From positions 41,034 through 105,033 of the forward strand of contig NZ_LYPB01000044.1 of the NCBI RefSeq assembly GCF_001653565.1: a stretch of 64,000 nucleotides of DNA, written 5' to 3'. Both the position numbers and the translations under genes were made by a program. Under the pieces are notes generated by a model, which saw only the letters and a program-made list of their open reading frames with translations, was not told the origin of the DNA and ran no database searches. This document shows positions 46,338-56,500 of the stretch, in pieces; within the stretch, counting starts at the first letter, position 1, and every line of letters begins with the position of its first letter. This DNA comes from Paenibacillus oryzisoli. Its GTDB lineage: Bacteria; Bacillota; Bacilli; Paenibacillales; NBRC-103111.

Positions 46338-47858
46338 TTATTGAGTAACCACTCGCAAGTTCTGCTCTGCTTCTCTAATTCGCCCCAAGTTCTTCCGGTT
46401 GTTGATGAGCAGAGATTGCAAGGTTGCTGACAATTCTTCGAGTGTTGCAGATGCTTCCTCAGAGATTGCCGCCAAGTTGTTCGTGGAATCGCTAATCGTC
46501 ACGGATGAGTTGCTGATCCGATCCATAAGCTCGCCATAACTCATGGAAAGCTCCTTCAGCATCGTGACAGAATCCGTAATGGATTCGAACGCTTGCTTCG
46601 TTTGGCCTGTAATCTCCGTGCTCTGCCCCATGCGAAGTGAAACTTGATCCATCCGGACACGGGTCTGGCTAGACAATTCTGTGAATTCCTTCAATTGCTC
46701 AGAAATGCGAATGGCAGATTTGGCTGTCATATCGGCCAGCTTACGGATTTCGTTCGCGACGACTGCAAATCCTTTACCGTGTTCACCGGCTCTTGCCGCC
46801 TCAATGCTGGCATTGAGGGAGAGAAGGTTCGTTTGATTCGCGATATCCTGAATCGTCTCGCTGAATTGGCTTGTTTCATCTAAACGCATGATTAGTGAAG
46901 TCGTGTCGTGCGAAACCGCCTCAATATCTTTGGTAAAAGCTAAGAACGTATCCGACAGCTGTTCCATACGGCCGAGACCTTGGTCCGAGAGTGTCGCCGC
47001 TTCAGATGTTCGCCCGAGCAAGTGATTGATCGAGTCGGACATTTCTTTAATCAGCCCGTTCATGTGATTCACGGACTCATTAATGGATATTGTGGAGTCG
47101 ACTTGATCGCCTGCACCAGTAGCAATATCCTGGAAAGCATTGTTCATTTCATCAAAGGAAGAGCTGTCTTCCTCGGCGGATTGTGTGATGGAATGCAAAT
47201 GCTCAGTGACCAACGTAATTTGCTTAGTGGCGATTTCGCGCTGCTCCTGCTGTAGGGCAAGGAACTTCTCCGCCTGCGTACGAGCTTCTTCCATGCTTTT
47301 GTTCATATACCCCGTAACCTTCAAGGCGCCGAACATCAGAACGCTAATTAAAATAAAATATATAATATAAGTAGGCACCGTCTGTGGATCGATTTGTAGC
47401 ATATCTTTTTGGCCGACGAATTGATAGAGAACTAAAGCAAGCCCCCATACCGCAGAGATGAGCCAAGGCAGCATTTTCATGAAAATAAGCGCCATAATCA
47501 TCATGTAATAAATAGAAAAGATATTGGTGACATCCGACTTTCCAACCATCTGCACAGTAGTCGAAATGCCGCTGGTAATGACCGCGAAATAACATAAATA
47601 ATGAATAAATTTTTTAGTATAATGCAGGTAGCCAAACGTCAACCAGATGATTGTTTCAAAAATAAGGGTAAACTTCAGACTAAAGTCCATCCCTCCCGCA
47701 CCTAGGGTAAGCACACTCATATAGATGAGTAGAGCTGTTGCAGAAATCGCAAGAAAAACAATGAAATTGCGTCGCATTACGTCTTGATCACGAAGTGAGA
47801 CTTGTGATTGTTCTTTAGCATTGTGCCTGTTGAAAACGTTTGAATAGCTCATTTTCAT
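46338..47858 (-). CDS. Methyl-accepting chemotaxis protein with six-helix membrane sensor
   Basis: 506 residues. About six membrane helices in the first ~185 residues, with no large extracellular loop and no obvious HAMP, then a long coiled-coil signalling domain with the conserved hairpin tip [38 protein letters not shown]. It relays ligand, membrane or temperature cues to CheA/CheW. GGGGG lies before two closely spaced starts (47858 and 47852). A compact, membrane-embedded sensor is unusual compared with the double-Cache receptors common in this group. Confidence 0.92.
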   Translation of the reverse strand: MKMSYSNVFNRHNAKEQSQVSLRDQDVMRRNFIVFLAISATALLIYMSVLTLGAGGMDFSLKFTLIFETIIWLTFGYLHYTKKFIHYLCYFAVITSGISTTVQMVGKSDVTNIFSIYYMMIMALIFMKMLPWLISAVWGLALVLYQFVGQKDMLQIDPQTVPTYIIYFILISVLMFGALKVTGYMNKSMEEARTQAEKFLALQQEQREIATKQITLVTEHLHSITQSAEEDSSSFDEMNNAFQDIATGAGDQVDSTISINESVNHMNGLIKEMSDSINHLLGRTSEAATLSDQGLGRMEQLSDTFLAFTKDIEAVSHDTTSLIMRLDETSQFSETIQDIANQTNLLSLNASIEAARAGEHGKGFAVVANEIRKLADMTAKSAIRISEQLKEFTELSSQTRVRMDQVSLRMGQSTEITGQTKQAFESITDSVTMLKELSMSYGELMDRISNSSVTISDSTNNLAAISEEASATLEELSATLQSLLINNRKNLGRIREAEQNLRVVTQ

Positions 47859-48030
47859 CCCCCATTGTTTACGCCGATCAATGTCGGTCTGTCTAGGAGG
47901 GTAATTCTGTACTGTTTGGAGTAACTCCTTTTAAATAAGTGCTTAGCAAGCACTTACAAATATGTTTCCACTTTCGCTTAGTGCGAAACTTTCAGCTAAG
48001 GAACCTGAACGCTTGCCAACCACTGATTTT

Positions 48031-48520
48031 CCCGAATTTCAGGAGCGGTTTGGGCCCTTTCGCGGGCTGTAAGTCGATTTTTTCGACTTACGGGAGCGCT
48101 TTGGGCTCTTTCGAGGGCTGTAAGTCGACTTTTTCGACTTACGGGAGCGCTTTGGGCTCTTTCGAGGGCTGTAAGTCGACTTTTTCGACTTACGGGAGCG
48201 CTTTGGGCCCTTTCGCGGGCTGTAAGTCGACTTTTTCGACTTACGGGAGCGGCTTGGGCCCTTTCGCGGGCTGTAAGTCGACTTTTTCGACTTACGGGAG
48301 CGCTTTGGGCTCTTTCGCGGGCTGTAAGTCGATTTTTTCGACTTACGGGAGCGCTTTGGGCCCTTTCGCGGGCTGTAAGTCGATTTTTTCGACTTACGGG
48401 AGCGCTTTGGGCTCTTTCGCGGGCTGTAAGTCGACTTTTTCGACTTACGGAGCCGGCTTGGGCTCTTTCGCGGGCTGTAAGTCGACTTTTTCGACTTACG
48501 GGAGCGCTTTGGGCTCTTCA
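48031..48520. repeat. Tandem array of nine 51-bp units, each with a 9-bp hairpin
   Basis: Hairpins GTAAGTCGA-N5-TCGACTTAC start at 48069, 48120, 48171, 48222, 48273, 48324, 48375, 48426 and 48477, an exact 51-bp period. All nine stems are intact; the C/T change within the unit falls in the pyrimidine loop. The remaining 28 bp (GGGAGCGCTTTGGGC...CGGGCT) vary more. 51 is divisible by three, so long frames stay open on both strands, but they are low-complexity by-products of the repeat. Confidence 0.9.
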
Positions 48521-48596
48521 TGGGGAGATAGGCGATTTTATCGGCTATCTCGGGTGTCCTGTGATTGGCGCTCTTCATGGGACGTTAGTCGACATC

Positions 48597-48629
48597 AAAA
48601 CCCTCACCCAGCCAACGCTAGGTAAGGGT
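48597..48629 (-). terminator. Probable terminator of the small hypothetical gene
   Basis: On the minus strand ACCCTTACC pairs with GGTGAGGGT (one G-T pair), followed by TTTT. Confidence 0.55.
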
Positions 48630-48643
48630 ATTTGTTCATCCAT

Positions 48644-48874
48644 CTACTGCTGTTTCCCCTCAACACTGTAGCTATTAATGACTGCCGCCGCAAAGGTTAC
48701 ACGATTATTTCGGAAATAGTGATATAACAGACGAGCCTCTGCAGATTCTTCATCGTAGCGCGAAAAGTTAAAAAAATCGTCGTCAGCCCAACCTTGCTTC
48801 CGCAGGCTCTCCATGGATTCCGCAATTTTGCTAGGAATGACTGGTTTAAAGACGTTCGATGCTTCCGTTGTCAT
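48644..48874 (-). CDS. Small hypothetical protein
   Basis: About 76 residues, acidic at the N-terminus, with WADDDFFNFSRYDEESAEARLLYHYFRNNRVTF as its most distinctive stretch. AAGGTGGAG precedes the ATG at 48874. No signal peptide or membrane segment. It resembles small uncharacterised Paenibacillus proteins only in style; no function can be given. Has its own terminator. Confidence 0.6.
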   Translation of the reverse strand: MTTEASNVFKPVIPSKIAESMESLRKQGWADDDFFNFSRYDEESAEARLLYHYFRNNRVTFAAAVINSYSVEGKQQ

Positions 48875-48958
48875 CGTTCCAACTCCACCTTTCACTAGAA
48901 TCTACTATTCTAGTAAAAGAATGCCCATATCTAGCAACGGATAAACATGCCTGATCTT

Positions 48959-50299
48959 TTAGTATTCCACATAGCTCGTCACAGATTTACCTGGCAGCGT
49001 AACGGTAATCGCACCGCCAGTCACAGCCATATCCGTCAATTTGGTCAGACCCTCCGTGGCGCTGGTGCGTCTTCCTGACACATTAGCCAATGTCAGACCG
49101 CTAATCGTCGTCGTGATCGCGGACGTGCTATTATTGATCAGCACAACAGATGCGCGCCCCGTCCCATTCTTCCCACCGATTGTAACAAGATTGCTGTCGC
49201 TCGAAGATGCCAGAATACGGGTATCGTCTGGACGCAGGTAACGGCTGAATTGCCCCAGGACATAGAGTCTTTTGTTCACCGTAAACGCATTATTGGCCCC
49301 TAAGTTGATGAGCCCTTCTCCTGAGGTGCTTCCAGCTGGATTCACCGCCCACCAGTACAGCCAACCACGCTCGCCTCGCTTCAAATCAGCGGCAATCATA
49401 TTCGCCCACTTCAACCCATCCGTGATGCTCGGGTCGTTGGCGGTTTGGAAATTGCTAACCTCCGTGGCGATCAACGGTTTACCGTAATGGTTTACATCGA
49501 CATACGTACTGTAATCGTGAACCGAGACGAAATCCAGCTTCGCTCGCGTCGCCGCACTGAAACCATTCATGTAGTTGTTCGAAGCGGTTCGATTAGAGCC
49601 CTCTGGGGCACCAACCAACACGCCTTGATTCAAGCTGTGAACCGCATCGGCAACCTTCGCAGATACTTGATCCAACTCACTGGTTGTATACTGCGCCGAA
49701 GCATAAGGCGTGGCTAAATCAGGTTCATTTTGCACACTGACCCACTTGATATTGAACCCGAATACATTCCGATATTGATTTACATACGTCTTCATATAAT
49801 TGGCGAAATTATCGTATTGCGAGGTACTCAAATGCCCGCCGTTGTTGGGCGAACCGTTCGTTTTCATCCAGCCTGGAGGGCTCCAAGGCACCGCATAGAA
49901 CTGGTTCATCCCGCGATTCTTCGCCTCTTGGGCGAACCATCTCTGATGCAGATCCGTGTTCCAATCCGTCACACCTGAAGAAGGCATGAACGTTGTTTGT
50001 ACAGCATCCTGCGCAGCCGTATAGGGGTTGATCTCCATCCTCACGATGGATAATACAGCATTAGAAGCATCCGTCCGGAACAGTTTATCCAGAATTTGTC
50101 CTTGCGTGGTTGCATTGTAATTCGTTTTCAACTCATTCACCGGGTGATTGGCTGCCGCACCGAATCCCCATATCGTTTGGTACGTCGTATCTTTGTACAA
50201 CGTCACCGTACTTGCTGCCAAAGCTGGGGGAGCCACGCTCACCAACATTGAAATCGCTAACCCAATTACACCATAAACCTTCTTTCTGTGTGAAATCAT
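48959..50299 (-). CDS. Secreted GH30-family glycoside hydrolase, xylanase-like
   Basis: 446 residues. A signal peptide ends ALA-A near 29. The (beta/alpha)8 barrel carries acid/base E192 (VSVQNEPD) and nucleophile E280 (LIATEVSNF); the C-terminal side beta-domain (ASVVLINNSTSAITTTISGL, KSVTSYVEY) is usual for GH30. WGFGAAANHPVN near the N-terminus and FYAVPWSPPGWMKTNGS are family landmarks. The overall shape fits GH30 glucuronoxylanases or endo-xylanases. GAAGGTG precedes the ATG at 50299. A cre site lies 59 bp upstream. Last gene of the xylan locus, right after the regulator. Confidence 0.92.
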   Translation of the reverse strand: MISHRKKVYGVIGLAISMLVSVAPPALAASTVTLYKDTTYQTIWGFGAAANHPVNELKTNYNATTQGQILDKLFRTDASNAVLSIVRMEINPYTAAQDAVQTTFMPSSGVTDWNTDLHQRWFAQEAKNRGMNQFYAVPWSPPGWMKTNGSPNNGGHLSTSQYDNFANYMKTYVNQYRNVFGFNIKWVSVQNEPDLATPYASAQYTTSELDQVSAKVADAVHSLNQGVLVGAPEGSNRTASNNYMNGFSAATRAKLDFVSVHDYSTYVDVNHYGKPLIATEVSNFQTANDPSITDGLKWANMIAADLKRGERGWLYWWAVNPAGSTSGEGLINLGANNAFTVNKRLYVLGQFSRYLRPDDTRILASSSDSNLVTIGGKNGTGRASVVLINNSTSAITTTISGLTLANVSGRRTSATEGLTKLTDMAVTGGAITVTLPGKSVTSYVEY

Positions 50300-50357
50300 T
50301 CTGCATGCACCTTCTTTTCTCAAATTTGGCCCACGTTCAACCTCCCTTAACTTACAC

Positions 50358-50371
50358 TGAAATCGCTCTCA
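50358..50371 (-). promoter_or_regulatory. CcpA catabolite-responsive element (cre) before the GH30 gene
   Basis: TGAAATCGCTCTCA matches the TGWAANCGNTNNCA consensus at every fixed position. It lies between the regulator gene and the GH30 gene, suggesting direct repression of GH30 by CcpA when preferred sugars are present. Confidence 0.7.
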
Positions 50372-50452
50372 AAACACTGAGGCAAAAAAATTATTTACTG
50401 CACGAATACGACGAAATCGGGGGAAGTGCCCGCTCCGCCCCCAAACCTCACC

Positions 50453-51541
50453 TCATTCACCACCAAATCTCTCCTTATACTCCATGGGATTCAGACCATG
50501 ATACTGTTTGAAAATACGCGAGAAGTGGATGCTGTTCTCATAGCCCACTTGCAGGGCAATTTCATAGCTCTTCAACGAGGAAGTCAGCAGCAAATCCCGT
50601 GCTTTACGCATTCTAACGTTGACGCAATACGTCCAGATCGTCATTCCCGCCTGCTCTTTAAAAAGCTTCGCTAAATACGAACGGCTCATCGCCACATGAT
50701 CCGCCAACTCCTGAAGCCCCCAGTTCTCTGCGTAATGCTCTTCGATATACCGCTTGACTTGGTCGACGACGCTCTCCTTCTGCAGGTTCTTCGCCTTGCG
50801 GGCACGATCCATCAGAATGTTCGCTGCTTGCTCCAGCCTTCTCACCGCACACAAACGAAAATACTGCCGCACCTCCGAGTGCTTCAGGTTATGCTCCCCA
50901 AGCTCAACGTCTTCGCCTTCCTCATACTTCACGTGGATATCCTGCTTCTTCAGCTCTTCGATGACAAGTGAGGTCCATGCCATGGACAGCTCATTCAGAA
51001 TCTCATATCGTCCGTCCACCCAGGACTCCAACATCGCCAGCGTGTCTACGATAATCAATGGCTGCCCGTGTAAATAGACGGACAATACCATCTCCAGCCA
51101 GCTATCCAGCATCGGCTTATAAACAGGCAGCTTATGCAGCAGTAGCTGATTCGCCTCATTACGCCGACCGGTGCGGATGCGGGCGCTCGCCTTGTGCACA
51201 GCCTCTTGCAATAGGGTGCTATCCGTAGGCTTCAGCACATAATCAACGGCACCAAGCTCGATACTCTTTTTGGCATATTGGAAATCATCATAGCTTGAAA
51301 TCACGATGCAGATCATCCAAGGATACAGCTGATTAATCTCTTTCATCAATTGCAATCCATCAACGAGCGGCATCCGCACATCCGTCATGCAAATATCTGC
51401 GTAGTGCTCTTTGAGCCAGTCCAGCGCTTTACGGCCGTTAGGGAGCGAGCCAGATACCGTGACTCCTTCCATTTCTGACACTTGTATCGACAGGCTTTCA
51501 CGAATAAGATCTTCATCGTCTACAATAATAAGTCTGTTCAT
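50453..51541 (-). CDS. Response regulator, YesN type with AraC domain (locus C, xylan)
   Basis: 362 residues. Receiver with D8/D9, phospho-acceptor D54 (CMTDVRMPLVDG) and K in YVLKPTDS; a middle region; and a C-terminal AraC domain (GLQELADHVAMSRSYLAKLF, IALQVGYENSIHFSRIFKQY, ending GLNPMEYK). It follows its kinase by 18 bp. By analogy with other xylan loci it should activate the importer, xylanase and GH30 genes when xylo-oligosaccharides are sensed. Confidence 0.93.
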   Translation of the reverse strand: MNRLIIVDDEDLIRESLSIQVSEMEGVTVSGSLPNGRKALDWLKEHYADICMTDVRMPLVDGLQLMKEINQLYPWMICIVISSYDDFQYAKKSIELGAVDYVLKPTDSTLLQEAVHKASARIRTGRRNEANQLLLHKLPVYKPMLDSWLEMVLSVYLHGQPLIIVDTLAMLESWVDGRYEILNELSMAWTSLVIEELKKQDIHVKYEEGEDVELGEHNLKHSEVRQYFRLCAVRRLEQAANILMDRARKAKNLQKESVVDQVKRYIEEHYAENWGLQELADHVAMSRSYLAKLFKEQAGMTIWTYCVNVRMRKARDLLLTSSLKSYEIALQVGYENSIHFSRIFKQYHGLNPMEYKERFGGE

Positions 51542-51559
51542 CTGATCGCGGTCTCCCTT

Positions 51560-53359
51560 CTACGTATCCAAGCTATCTTGTAATGGCAACATGACTTCAA
51601 CAACCGCTCCCCCAGTAACGGGATCATTAAAGAACGTAATTTTAGCTTCTCCTCCATAAAACATATGCAAACGGTAAACTAGATTCGAAAGTCCGACTTG
51701 ATTATGCCTATACTGGTGCGCGTGTGAATCCCCTTGCTCCTGCTTTAATCTAACTAAAGTCTCCGATGAGAAACCAGGACCGTTATCAGCAACCGTGAGT
51801 AGCAGCTTGTCCCCTTTGTCCCCTTGAACGACCTCCCCGCGAATATGAATATGTACGGATTCCCCCGTCGTTTCTCGCCCATGTTTAATACTGTTTTCCA
51901 CGAGTGGCTGCAGAAGAGCCTTAGTACATATCGCCTGCAGATGCGCCTCAGGCACCTCAATACTGTAAGTAACCTCATCTTTGAATCTGACTTTCATGAT
52001 CATCAAATAATTCTCCAAATGCTTGATCTCTTCCTTGAGAATGACTTTCATATTCTTGAAATCCGACGTGTAGCGCAGCATATTCGAGAGATTGACCGCA
52101 ACATGACCAATATGCGACTGCTTCGCAATGACAGTCATCGAATTGATCGTTTCGAGCGTGTTATATAAAAAATGCGAATTGATTTGCGACTGAAGCGCCG
52201 AAATCACGGCCCGATGCTGCAAAACACGCGTTTCCGCATGATCATGAATCGATTGCTCCAGGTGACCGAGCAGATTATTAAAAGAGATGCTCAAATCAGC
52301 CACCTCATCCACGCCCTCCACCTCAGCCCGCAAATGGAAGGAGCTCGTCAGCTGCATCGCTTTCATCATTTTACGCAGGGCTAGAATCCGCCTTGTAATG
52401 GAAGAAGCTGCGAAATAGGTAAGCAAAACCGAAATAATCAAAGCCGAGATCGCAATGACAATCGTGACGTTTCTCGTATAATTGATGCTCTGGGCAATTT
52501 CTTGATAGGGCAGGATCGCAATAATTTTCCAGCCTGTCATCTGAATGGTTTGGAAAATAATGAGCTCTTTCCCCGACTTATCGAACACAGAGCCCTCTTG
52601 CTGCCCCTTCACCGCTTGCACAATATGGTCATCCATCTGCCCCATCACCTCTGCGGAATGAGAATGGTGAATAATCGTACCCTCTTGGTCCATAACGAGG
52701 GCCGAGCCCGTGTTCGCAATATTGATTTGAGACATGACACTCTGCGACGGCTTCAGGGAGATATCGATTTTCAAATACCCGTTGCTCAGCTGCTTAAAAA
52801 GGGTCAAGACTGGGATCTTCATTTTCTGATTTGCTGCATCAATATAATTCTCAGATATGCCGGTTATGAATTTAACCTTCTCATAATTGCCGCTTTGCGC
52901 AAAGTAAGGTTCATTTTTAATCGTATATTTCAAGGGAAGGGCGTACGTATTGACGAAATGCTGCTCGAATCCGCTTGGGTTATACAAAGAAACAGATAAT
53001 ACCTCTGGATATTGCAAAAATAACCGATTCAGATAGTTATCTTTGATTCTCTCGTACGTACGGATAAGCTCAGATGATACATTCGGGGAAGAGACACGCA
53101 TCCAATCCCGGACTTCAAGGCTGTTGCTCAGCATCAGAAAGGCTAACTCATACTCCGAGTAATATCGATTTAAATTCATGTTGGCTTGCTTGAGAATTTG
53201 CATGCTGAGATGGTCAATATCTTTACGAACCGAGCTTCTCGTCTGCATGTAGCTGGAAATACCGATCGTTGAAACGGTAAAAATCAGAATAGTGACGATG
53301 ATGGAGATGAGCCGCCATTTGAGGGAACGTTTCAAGCTCTTGACCATATAGTTAATCAA
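51560..53359 (-). CDS. Sensor histidine kinase, YesM type (locus C, xylan)
   Basis: 599 residues. Membrane helices near 17-35 and about 300-320 flank a Cache-like extracellular sensor; HAMP-like SSITRRILALRKMMKAM; phospho-accepting His in LQSQINSHFLYNTLETINSM; ATPase domain with LLQPLVENSIKHGR, VADNGPGF and GLSNLVYRLHMF. The family motif QINPHFLYNT reads QINSHFLYNT here, a Pro-to-Ser change beside the His. TTG start at 53359 supported by AGGGGAG at 6 bp. Confidence 0.92.
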   Translation of the reverse strand: MINYMVKSLKRSLKWRLISIIVTILIFTVSTIGISSYMQTRSSVRKDIDHLSMQILKQANMNLNRYYSEYELAFLMLSNSLEVRDWMRVSSPNVSSELIRTYERIKDNYLNRLFLQYPEVLSVSLYNPSGFEQHFVNTYALPLKYTIKNEPYFAQSGNYEKVKFITGISENYIDAANQKMKIPVLTLFKQLSNGYLKIDISLKPSQSVMSQINIANTGSALVMDQEGTIIHHSHSAEVMGQMDDHIVQAVKGQQEGSVFDKSGKELIIFQTIQMTGWKIIAILPYQEIAQSINYTRNVTIVIAISALIISVLLTYFAASSITRRILALRKMMKAMQLTSSFHLRAEVEGVDEVADLSISFNNLLGHLEQSIHDHAETRVLQHRAVISALQSQINSHFLYNTLETINSMTVIAKQSHIGHVAVNLSNMLRYTSDFKNMKVILKEEIKHLENYLMIMKVRFKDEVTYSIEVPEAHLQAICTKALLQPLVENSIKHGRETTGESVHIHIRGEVVQGDKGDKLLLTVADNGPGFSSETLVRLKQEQGDSHAHQYRHNQVGLSNLVYRLHMFYGGEAKITFFNDPVTGGAVVEVMLPLQDSLDT

Positions 53360-53494
53360 ATTGATCTCCCCTTGTGAACAGACAGTGGTGTGCTTAGCGT
53401 CGCGTATTTAAATAATATGCCCATTTCCGGCCCTGAGCAATGAGGTAAGCGTTTTATTTACTGTAGGAATCGTACTTTTTCGTTTAAAATACGA

Positions 53495-53525
53495 CAAAAA
53501 CCGCGCCTACGAATAGGTACGGTTT
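53495..53525 (-). terminator. Intrinsic terminator after the xylanase gene
   Basis: ACCG..CCTA/TAGG..CGGT stem with a 4-nt loop and TTTTT on the minus strand. It separates the giant xylanase from the kinase/regulator/GH30 genes. Confidence 0.75.
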
Positions 53526-53537
53526 GAGCCTTGCAAC

Positions 53538-56500
53538 TTATTGGTAAATAAATTGGAATAATCGGTGCAACATGACGGCAGTTTCTGCTCTGGTTGTATG
53601 GCCAAGAGGATTCACTTTGCCAGCACTGCCTTCGACTAAACCTTGCTGAACGAGGGCGTTTACGGCCTGCACCGCATAGGAAGCGATATCGGCTCCGTCC
53701 ATGAAGTTACTTGCATTATTCGCCGTTGGCAAGGATTTGTTCACTTGCTTCAAGGCTCTCGTGATCATAACAAACATATCTTGCCGCGTGATATTCGCTT
53801 GCGGGTTAAAATGTTGATCGTCTACGCCATTGAAAATCCCAAGTTTACTTGCAATGCCAACTGCCCTCTCGTAGTAGGCACCGTTCTGAACATCCGTGAA
53901 CCGCGTCTCAACTGTCGCTTGCAGCCCAAAAGTTTCGACTAGCAATTTCGTGAAGTCAGCTCGTGTAATAGCAGCTGTCGGATTGAACGCTTGAGCTGTC
54001 ACTCCTTGAATAATCCCTTTCGCAGCGAGCATTTCAATAGCTTTCTGCGCCCACGTTGTGGAAGCGAGATCTTGGAAAGCCGGCTTGTTGTAGGAAACAG
54101 CGTACATACTGAAATGATTGGCGCTGAATTCCATGCTGCCCGTAGCAGTGTTATATCTGCCTGTCGGTACGAGTTGAGCTGCTCCCTGTGCGTTCACATA
54201 CCAGACATTTACCAATTCTGGATGAGCTTTCTCTTCTGGAGAAAGCACGTATGGAATGCTGACTGATACAGAAGCATCCTTGTTCTCGAATTGCAACGGT
54301 TGACCCGATGCTGTGAATTGTAGATCAATGACGACTCCCGCTCGGCCCTTCAGATCGGTTTGGGCAGGGAGTTCACCTCTCGAAATGTTGATCGTAAGCG
54401 TGGGCTGCCCAGCCGCTGCTGCATTATTAGCAAACATATGGCTAGGTAGAACAACCGTACCAAGTTCCGTCGAAATCACAAGCTCGTGCGTTGAAGCTTG
54501 CTGTGTCAGATACGCTGTTGGCAGTTCAAGTGCGTAGCTGTTAGCTCCTGCGACTTGCGGAACTTGCAGAGTTACTTTCGAACTCGTGCCCCCCGCTTGA
54601 GCAGCCATCTGCTTAAAAGCTTCTTCCAATGTTGTTTTATCAATGCTTGCTGTCGCTTTCCCATCTTTTGTCGTTACGCTAGTTGCCGGGAAAGTAATCT
54701 TAGCCTCCCCATTGTTCAGTGTAATCGTCGGTTTCCCAATCTCAGCTTGTGTCCCTGTCCCTGTAGATGGCCCAGTTGGAGCAAGAACAGTTTGCGTTCT
54801 AACCAAAAGCGTTGGACCATTGCTTGACCAGTTGTTCGCCGCATCTGCCGCTTCAACCTTGAAGTCATAAGCCCTATCCGCTGTTAATCCGGTTACTTGC
54901 CATGTCGTGTTTGGCGTAGTTGTCACTACATTGCCATTCATCAGCAGTTTGTATTGGGTTACACCTATGCGGTCAATCGCTTGGCTCCATGAAAGCTGAA
55001 TGGTATTCGATGTCACGTTTCCTTGTGTCAAAGCGCTTCCCGCAGGCCAACCAGGCGCTGTTGTGTCACTTGGGATTGGAATTTCCGGATCATCCGTGCT
55101 CGGTCCGAATACGGTCGCGTTGCCGACATAATCCTTCGCTTCAACTTTATACACGGCTGCACCGTCTGGTGTACCCATGATGGAATAACTTGTATACGTA
55201 GCGTCTACTTGTGCAATTTGAACGCCATTACGGTACACCACATACCATTCAATGCCAGCGTTATCTGTAGCGCGATCCCATTCCAAGTTCTCACGATCGG
55301 ACAACTTCGCGGAATGGATTCTCGAACCTGTCGGCCATTGCGGCGTAATGGTATCTAGCTTATAGACACTAGTCGTCAATTGCAGCGGTAGCGAAGCATT
55401 TCCTGCTTGATCCATAGCAATAACGGAGAAAGGATACTGTGTATTGGCATCCAGGCCATTCACGTAATAACTTCTTACATCATTAGCAACATGCGCAATT
55501 TCCACACCATTCTGCTCTACTCGGTAAGCATACGTTTCCGTGTCATCTGAAGCTGTAGGCCAATTCAGGTGTAACCCCGAAGAAGTTATACCCGATACGG
55601 TTAGTGCGCTATTCGGGCTCCATGTGGGTGGAGCCGTATCCGGCGCAAGCGTCGTTACTTGAATCCCAAGTCCCGCCGCACGATTGCCGGCTGCATCTCG
55701 CGCACTTACATGGAAGTCATACGCGGTCCCTGCTGTAAGTCCTGTTGCCTTGTAGGTCTGCACATCACCATAGACAGTGCCTACAACCGAATTGCCGTTA
55801 TAAATATCATAGGCTGCTATGCCATACTGATCCGAAGCTGCAGGCCACTGTAAGGTAACGCCGAAACGTGATACATTTTGCGTCGATAAGACAGCCGCTC
55901 CTGACCATGTCGGCGCTTGGATATCTGCGCTTGGGGTTGTTAGGCTCGTTGCAGGACCTGTCGTTGAAACTAAGCTTGCATCGCGGGCTTCAACCTTGAA
56001 TGTATAAGCTGTCGCAGGTGTTAACCCCGTTACCCCATAGCTGTAGACATCAGAGCCAACCGTGGCAATCGCAGTACCATTCCGATAGATGGTATAACCA
56101 TTGATGCCCCTCTGATCCTGTGCATTTGACCACGTCAGCGTTGCTCCAAGAGGTTGTACTTGTGTGGCACTTAATGTACCGCTGCTCCAAGTAGGCGCCG
56201 TTGTATCCACGGGCATTTGTTCTGTGCCAACAGATAAGTACGGCTTATAGATAACATTTGCCCCTGTAGCTTCTTTGGAATGAATATCAACATTCTGATC
56301 TAGCCAAGCATCGTCCTGAAGCTTGAAGGAGATCGTTCCATCTCCACGGAGTTCTGTTGCGACCTGACTCGTTACTGAGAACGTTTTCCAATAATTAGCG
56401 TTCCGTACAAAGGTAGAAGTTATCTTAGACCCGTCAACAGGTTTGTTCAACCAGTTTACCGGTGTTGCGCCTGCTTCCGACCAGTTATCCCCTGTCTGAT

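Noticed and set aside
47939..48625. Long repetitive open frames on both strands (228 and 179 codons)
   Set aside because: A 51-bp repeat without stops keeps all these frames open; translations are low complexity and there is no ribosome site. Hairpin conservation argues for a nucleic-acid role.
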